Assembly (NCBI GenBank): GCA_012184525.1
Contig: WOFQ01000022.1
Location: 124,001-188,000 of the forward strand
Origin: Xenoacremonium recifei
Taxonomy: Eukaryota > Ascomycota > Sordariomycetes > Hypocreales > Nectriaceae
Reading direction: 5' to 3'
Length of the DNA: 64,000 nucleotides
How positions within the stretch are numbered: position 1 is the first letter of the stretch; every line of letters begins with the position of its first letter. The notes under the pieces are model-generated. The model searched no databases. It was not told where the DNA came from and saw only the letters and a program-made list of their open reading frames with translations. Shown piece by piece: positions 58,546 to 64,000 of the stretch. A program made the position numbers and the translations under genes.

Positions 58546-59937
58546 TTAATATCCTCCCACATGCTCACGTCGCGCGGGAGGAGGTGGCGGGGGCTTCTTC
58601 GCGCGGTTGACAGGCGGTGGTGGCGGAGGCTTCTTGCCCAGGGCACTAGTACTGCGGCTCAGACTGCCATAGCTCGTCGCGGGACTGGCGCTTCGATCTC
58701 CCCAGTCTGGGCTGCCGCTGCGGCTGCCACTGCGGCTCGTGGTCGAGATGTCATCGGCAAAGACATCGTCACCACCGCCGCGGGAGGCGTAGGTGGCGTG
58801 GCTGTCAGTTGCGATTCGGGTCAGGGGTGCGCCGGGCACGCGAAGATTGGCCAGGGGCGTCGACGCCGAGCGGCCCTCGTAGGTGGTAGCTGCGCGGGAC
58901 ATGGATGGGCGAGGAGGCTGCGGCGGCGGAGGAGCCAGGCGGCTGTTGGGAGATCGGGTCGGGATACGGACGAGTTCCTGCGGCTCGGGCTCCTCGTAGA
59001 CGGCCGTCTGGCGAGGCTCCTGCCAGGATCGCGCCGTGTTGGAGCGGCTGCGGCCACCGATCGGGCCTCGAGGAGCGCCGGCATACAGGGATGGAGTTGG
59101 AGACGGGGCAACGGGCTGGGCAACAGGAGCAGCCCAGGTCTGGCGGGCTCGGCGAAGCTCGTCGGCGCAACGCTCGTGATAGTCCAGCTCGGCGTCGAGG
59201 AACTGTGTCAGGGCGCCGATACTGTCGACCTCGGCCTCCTTGATGTCCTGCATGCGGCGAAGCACATCCTCACTGGACTCCTCAAACTTGGCCTTGTTCA
59301 TGCGCACCTCCTCCTCGACGCGGAAATCGTCGCGGCGGGCCTTCTGGAGCTTGGTGGTGCTGGCGTCGTAGGCGAGGCGGCGGTTCTCGAGCTTCTTGCG
59401 GGCGGCCTGCGTGGATCAGTCAGTCACAAGGCTCTCACTTTTGAGCAAACATGAGGGGAGCAAACCTGGTACTCCTTCATCATGGCTAGACTGCGCTCCA
59501 GGTTGTCCATCCAGGTGGCGGTCGCGCAGTCGATGTAGTTCTCCTGAATGCCGGCAATGCGCTCGTTGGCGCGGCCAAGCGACAGCAGACAGTTGCCAAA
59601 CTCGGAGTCCTGCTCAAAGTCCTCGCCATGCTTGGTCATGGTCTGGCCCAGGTAGGCAACGGGAAAGCCGCGCTCCTTGTCCTCGAGCAGCTCGTTGCGC
59701 TTGGAGATCCATTTGACGTACGCAGTCATGGCCTTCTGCATCACATCCATGCCTGTAGCACGGTTAGCCAGTCATATTACATGCAATTCACGCGGCACAG
59801 AAGCACAAACCCTCGTGTCGGAGCGACATCTCAGTCTCCAGCATCTTGAACTCCTCCGAGTGCGTGGTGCGGGCCTCGCCGCCCATTTTCTCACCCGCCC
59901 ATTGGAAGGCACGGTCGATTTTCTTGGTCAAATGCAT
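58546..59937 (-). CDS. BAR-domain protein with proline-rich tail
   Basis: Exons 59937-59811, 59752-59466 and 59406-58546 give 424 aa. The N-terminal BAR domain reads MHLTKKIDRAFQWAGEKMG, MLETEMSLRHEGMDVMQKAM, YVKWISKRNE, LGRANERIAGIQENYID, then LENRRLAYDASTTKLQKAR and FLDAELDYHERCADELRRAR. This is the coiled helical pattern of endophilin/Rvs-like proteins. The C-terminal half is disordered, Ser/Arg/Pro-rich and ends with two poly-Pro stretches (KKPPPPPPVNRAKKPPPPPP), good SH3-ligand candidates. There is no SH3 domain of its own. Such proteins bend membranes in endocytosis and actin-patch dynamics at the plasma membrane. The start at 59937 begins the amphipathic N-terminal helix; an upstream in-frame extension is not needed. 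Confidence 0.9.
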
Positions 59938-62477
59938 TTTGGCGGGCTTTGCAATGATCTTGAGAACGTCGGATCCAGTCCGAGAGGCAGAAACGGCTCG
60001 TCGCCAGGGGGTGCGTTGGTCGTCCTGTCGACCGTGAGGGTTGACGTGCGAAGACTCTATCGGGATGGCAGCGGACAAGCCAGCAGCAGCGATTGACAGT
60101 AGACGCCAGCGACAGAGAAGGAAGGAAAGATGGTAGAATCCCTTTGACAGGATCCAGAAGGGGGGAAACGAACGTCTTTTGTGGCAAATGCAGGTCAGGT
60201 CGGGGCGGTTGGGAAATGTTGGGGGTGGATGAAGAGAGCAAACAATCCAGACTGGAAAGCTCCCCCTCTTCAGGACATCCCCAGACGGGCAAGCCGCTAA
60301 CGTTACGGAGGGTTAGAGCCCAAGCCCGCCAGCCAGCCTCCCCCTGCCCCTGGCCCTGGACTGGACCTGGACGATCAGGGCCCGTTCCATCACTCAATCA
60401 CACCCCCTCTGCTCGCTGTCTCTGCACTGTGCCGCTGGAGAGCAACCCTATCAAGTCTGTATCTTATCGCCATGCATTCGCCATCCCCTCCAGAATCGGC
60501 CTTTCTCCGCCTCAGTCTTTAACCCAGGCCTGGGGATTGGCTCGACTCTGAAGTCCCAATGACCGCGCCGCTTATCGTCGTCTCTCGCCCGGGCAGGATG
60601 AGGATGCGATGGGGCCTGCCATCCATCCATCAGCACCGCTAAAGCTTCACGTGCATGAACTGGCAGAGAGCGGGCAGAACGCAAGGAGTCCCAGTGAGTG
60701 CCATCCAATGCATGCCATGTCTCGCGCCTCTTTGTCCTCTTTCTCGTGCTCGCTTTCTTCTGACTCTGCTTCCTGCCTTCCCGAAAGAGAGTCAAAGCAA
60801 CCCATGGGCTGACGGGCGTGTCTTTGCCGCAGAGAACAAACGATTATCATCCATCCACCGCCCACCCTCCACTAGAGATTTCTCGCCGCCGCCGTCGAGA
60901 CCCCTCACGGAAGTCTGACAGGACCGTTTCTCTAGCCGCGAGCTTTTCCAGGCGCTTTATCATGCGAGGGGGCCAAAAAGCACAAGAAGACCCAAAACAG
61001 CACAAAAGGACTCGGAAGAAACGAAAGACTCTGCCTCGACAACCTCTCTTGACGCCGTACCCCGTCGGGATTTGCACAAAGCTCTCCCTCCTCCCCCACG
61101 GTTTGAACCCAGACCAAGACAACCAGGGTCAGACAAAATCGACCAGGGAGCCAGAGTACGAATACGGGGAGGGAGGCCTGCTAACAATTGACGGTAACCC
61201 CCCTGAGACACCGGCCATCCAATAACCTCCCGCCCATACGCTACGCTAAAAACGGGAGCTGGCTCCGACCGTTGCTTCTTCTCCTCTCCTCGTGGCTAAG
61301 GTGCTTGACATTCTCGCCTCCACATTCCCTAGACGAATCTCGAGCCTCAAGCGAACGAGCAGAGAGAGGCAATGGTGTGATGCATCAGGCTATCCTCGAC
61401 TCTCGTCGTCGGCCCAACAGAATTACGCTGTGCTGGTTCCTGCAAATACCTGGGGATTTGGACGCAAAACAAGTTGACTGTCTCTCCCCAGCCACGTTGT
61501 TCCTCATCAACGTCATGCACAAACCAGAGACGGAGAGCCCCGGTTTGTGTTGCGTACGCGTTCCTCGTCTATATCGAATATTGCCCCCGAATATTGACGC
61601 GGACACGGTCCAGCAGCCAGACGAGACGGGAGAGTATTGGCGGCGTCGTTCCAGCAGCGAGCCAGCCCACTCACTCCCCTCGTTCCACTCCACTGGGATC
61701 CAGACTCTTCTTCCTTGAGTACCGTCAAATGCTGTCGGTGGCCAGGCTTGCGTAAACCCTGGGCACTCAGTGCGTGAGTGAGTGTCTGCGTGGAGTGGCA
61801 GCTGGCAGCTAACAGCTGCAGATCGCCCACGTTTCAGCGTCGATATGGCCGCTGCCAATCGTCTTCCAGAAAGCTTGGCGCTGCCTGGCCTGTCTTCTCC
61901 CCCGTGCCTCCCGACGATGGACCCCTAGAATCAGAATGGGCATCTTCTCAAACAGGCTTCTGCAGGGCGTCTCGCCTCACAATCCTGATCATGGCTGTGC
62001 TGCGACACCGCGCGCTAGAGCGACCCCGTTCCCGTTCCCTGGGCTTGGACCCCAATCTTCTCTGCAGTACAGTGCCAGAGCCACGGAGAAGCCCGCCCAT
62101 GGCTCCCGTTCGTTGGTTCAGGTAGGGCGGTAGGGCGTCGCGCGCGCAGGGCGTCTCGACTGAGCGGCTGGCGGTTGCTGACTGAGCCGCTATTCGAATC
62201 ATGTCGCATGTTTCAAGACTCCTGGCAGAAGCATTGGCGGCTGGTGAAACTTCCCTGTCAGCAATTGGCTATTTTCTATGACGTTGACGCCCTGAGCTCG
62301 CAAAGTTCCGAAGCAACCGTGCCAATGGCGCTCCATATAGGGTAGACCTTCACGCGACCCCAGTCCAATATCAGTTCAAGCCTTGCGTCCGGAGTATCTG
62401 GTGTTGTCTGTCCTTGGACGAAAGGAGCTCTTTCTAGATTGTCAAAAATAAATCCGGCAAATCAGTTGACATGAGGG
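59938..62477. other. Long intergenic stretch upstream of the BAR gene, no gene seen
   Basis: About 2.5 kb with pyrimidine-rich tracts and many overlapping short frames on both strands but no domain, splice series or homology I recognise. The part next to 59937 is probably a long 5' leader/promoter. Confidence 0.45.
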
Positions 62478-62799
62478 GTGGTTTCAGAGTACTTGCTGAG
62501 AGGTTCGTTCGTCGGAATCTCAAATGCTGCAGTACTGGTTCGGGACGACAATCCTATCTTCGATCCCATGCGAAACGTCAAGACTGGTGCTATCATTACC
62601 GGATACTTACGAACCTTCAAGCAACTCCATGGCCTAGACGGTAAGCCCGATAATGACCATTCTGTTTCTCTCCGACCTTGAACTGACTGCGGTAGATAAT
62701 GAACTGATTGGTATCCTGAACGCGCTCGACCTTCCTTCGGGTGGGCCTTCGATCATTCTCGTAGAACGAGTCCGCGCATCGATGACACGCGCATTCTGA
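62478..62799 (+). pseudogene. Two-exon gene fragment of unknown identity
   Basis: A frame open from 62478 has no ATG in a good position; it reads LLRGSFVGISNAAVLVRDD, then PMRNVKTGAIITGYLRTFKQ. A 55-bp intron with good signals (GTAAGC donor at 62641, CTGAC branch, GGTAG acceptor ending 62695) joins to DNELIGILNALDLPSGGPSI, ending VRASMTRAF stop at 62797-62799. The splice signals suggest a formerly real gene whose 5' part is missing. No family was recognised. Confidence 0.35.
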
Positions 62800-63048
62800 C
62801 ATCGAGGTCATTAATAGAGGATTTTATTTTATTTTGGGACGGTAGAGTAATGGAGTTTCGGGCTAAATAAGTAATGAAAATGACTATTATCTTTTGAACG
62901 CTAAGATTTCGATTATGTCTGAGGAGCCAGTTGCTCTACTCACCGAGACGGGATACTTGCCTCCGCAGATCCGAACAGAACGTGTTCCGACCAACAAGAG
63001 GACACATTTTGTCATGATTCTCATGGAAGTTCCGGGTAACAATCATGG

Positions 63049-63480
63049 TTGAGGGATGCTGTCCCTCCGATGAACTGTTTGCAACAGATAGGCAGTCATT
63101 ATGGTCCTCATCAAAGGAGCCATGGGAGAGGATTAAACCGCTGGAGCAACTCGACTTGGTCTTTCATGAGTGTTGGCGAAAACGACGTGGCGAACCACAA
63201 AGACCTGGCACAAAGGCACGATAGCGAAAAGCAACAGATTGTGACTGCGAATCGCGTAGCACAGTTGGAAGATGAGCATACCTTGCAGCAGAATCAGGCA
63301 TTACTCCCAACTCGACCGGCCGTGGGATTCTCAATGGCTCAGCGAAATGATGACCCAGACTTCTACTGGTGTTTCAAGTGCAGGGAGTGGGGCCACATGG
63401 GATACAACTGCCCAGCTGGACGAAACTTCGATCAGAACGCATACAATGAAGCCCAGCAAACCTGGAGGGACCACAGTCGA
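63049..63480 (+). pseudogene. Gag-like zinc-knuckle fragment of an LTR retroelement
   Basis: An open frame without a proper ATG contains a Gln/Asn-rich helix-like stretch and a CCHC zinc knuckle, C-x2-C-x4-H-x4-C (CFKCREWGHMGYNC, from 63370). This is typical of retrotransposon Gag nucleocapsid. After about 63480 the plus frame continues but the opposite strand starts to encode a protease-like segment, so the element is broken there. No reverse transcriptase or LTR is visible in the window. Confidence 0.5.
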
Positions 63481-63844
63481 GAAAGACCAAGGAACACCGG
63501 CTCACGTCCTGGAGTTTGTCGTTTGCCAGTCGCACTCTGCCTGGTCTGGTCATCACCAAACTCGGGATTCCTGTTTCCCGAAGGAACCTTTCATTAATCA
63601 AATCGATAGCAGATCCGCCATCAGCAAGAATGGCTCCGGTTCGGTTGCCTTCAATGAACCCCTGAAGGTATCCCAGAGTTTTGGGGATTTCATCTTCAGA
63701 AGCCGCAGAGTCGTGATACATCACCAGTCGGTGGTTCCCCGCACCCAGCTGTAGGCACAGTTGCCCATGCTCAGATTCCTCCGGCGTGTCCTCGGGCGTC
63801 CGGTCGTCCAGGAAGTCGGCTAGAGGGCAGAGCAAGTTCGCCAC
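63480..63844 (-). pseudogene. Retropepsin-like protease fragment of a retroelement
   Basis: The minus-strand frame from 63844 contains TGAILADGGSAIDLINERFL, which fits the active-site strand of retropepsins (here D-G-G where D-S/T-G is usual). RETGIPS and RVRLANDKLQDV follow, as in Ty3-type elements. The match fades near 63480, where the plus-strand zinc-knuckle fragment ends. In an intact element Gag and protease lie on the same strand, so an inversion or nested insertion is implied. The fragment lacks downstream polymerase. Confidence 0.4.
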
Positions 63845-64000
63845 AAGTTCTCGAGCGCGTGTACAGATGTTGCAAGGTCAAATGCCGTGATGCCACGAGC
63901 CTTGGCTCCCCAGCAGCAGGTCGCTCAGAGAAATGACGAGAGGTAGCAAGCATGGAGGAGTCAAGTCGTTTCTATACGTATGACGGCAGCTCATGCTTCC

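Noticed and set aside
58417..59454. A 345-codon plus-strand open frame
   Set aside because: It mirrors the BAR gene's low-complexity coding strand; the minus-strand product is a clear BAR protein.
59938..62477. Several 80-176-codon frames as genes
   Set aside because: They overlap each other on both strands, are Pro/Arg/Ser-rich and have no splice or domain support.
1..64000. PKS, NRPS, terpene synthase, CRISPR array or rRNA
   Set aside because: No matching domains or repeats were seen anywhere in the window.

Overview
The window is nuclear DNA of a filamentous ascomycete, most likely a Eurotiomycete (Aspergillus/Penicillium type). Genes carry short 45-90 bp introns with GTATGT/GTAAGT donors, CTNAC branch points and CAG/TAG acceptors. 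Families typical of such fungi are present: Zn2Cys6 regulators, HET proteins, a CFEM-type receptor, a LaeA-like methyltransferase, a fasciclin protein and GH16/GH30 enzymes. Exon joins were built by hand; for each spliced gene the frame closes over all exons.

Region 1 (1-23.4 kb) looks like an accessory catabolic neighbourhood. It holds a partial AhpD-like gene, a Baeyer-Villiger monooxygenase, a Zn2Cys6 regulator, a cyclase/formamidase-family hydrolase, a short-chain dehydrogenase, an HSL-type esterase and a sugar-porter MFS transporter. A divergent pair follows (a HET protein and a modular cysteine-rich protein), then a 3-hydroxyacyl-CoA dehydrogenase and a second Zn2Cys6 regulator. Ketone to ester (BVMO), ester hydrolysis (esterase), alcohol/ketone redox (SDR), ring or amide hydrolysis (cyclase family) and beta-oxidation-like redox (3HCDH) would form a plausible route for a cyclic ketone or lactone. 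That pathway is inference.

Region 2 (23.4-45 kb) is gene-poor with long non-coding gaps. It contains a PTH11/CFEM-type seven-helix receptor, an orphan secreted protein, a HET protein with two C-terminal membrane helices and a GH16 glucanase. It also contains a multipass membrane protein divergent from an ankyrin-repeat gene that carries an apparent frameshift and a fresh repeat duplication, and a small secreted protein.

Region 3 (45-60 kb) returns to dense genes: an alpha/beta hydrolase, a LaeA-like methyltransferase with nine exons, a 14-helix MFS transporter, a secreted GH30 glucanase, a GPI-type fasciclin protein, the TFIIH cyclin (cyclin H/Ccl1) and a BAR-domain protein. The last two are conserved housekeeping genes.

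Region 4 (60-64 kb) is mostly non-coding and ends in debris. There is an unidentified two-exon fragment, then a gag-like zinc-knuckle fragment on the plus strand abutting a retropepsin-like fragment on the minus strand, apparently a rearranged LTR retroelement.

The most interesting items are: (a) the cysteine-rich protein at 16.7-19.0 kb, whose five introns each fall just after a C-x2-C pair, suggesting growth by duplication of an exon-sized zinc module; (b) the BVMO-centred gene set; (c) the membrane-anchored HET protein and the decaying ankyrin gene. No PKS, NRPS, terpene synthase, CRISPR array or confident tRNA/rRNA was seen.
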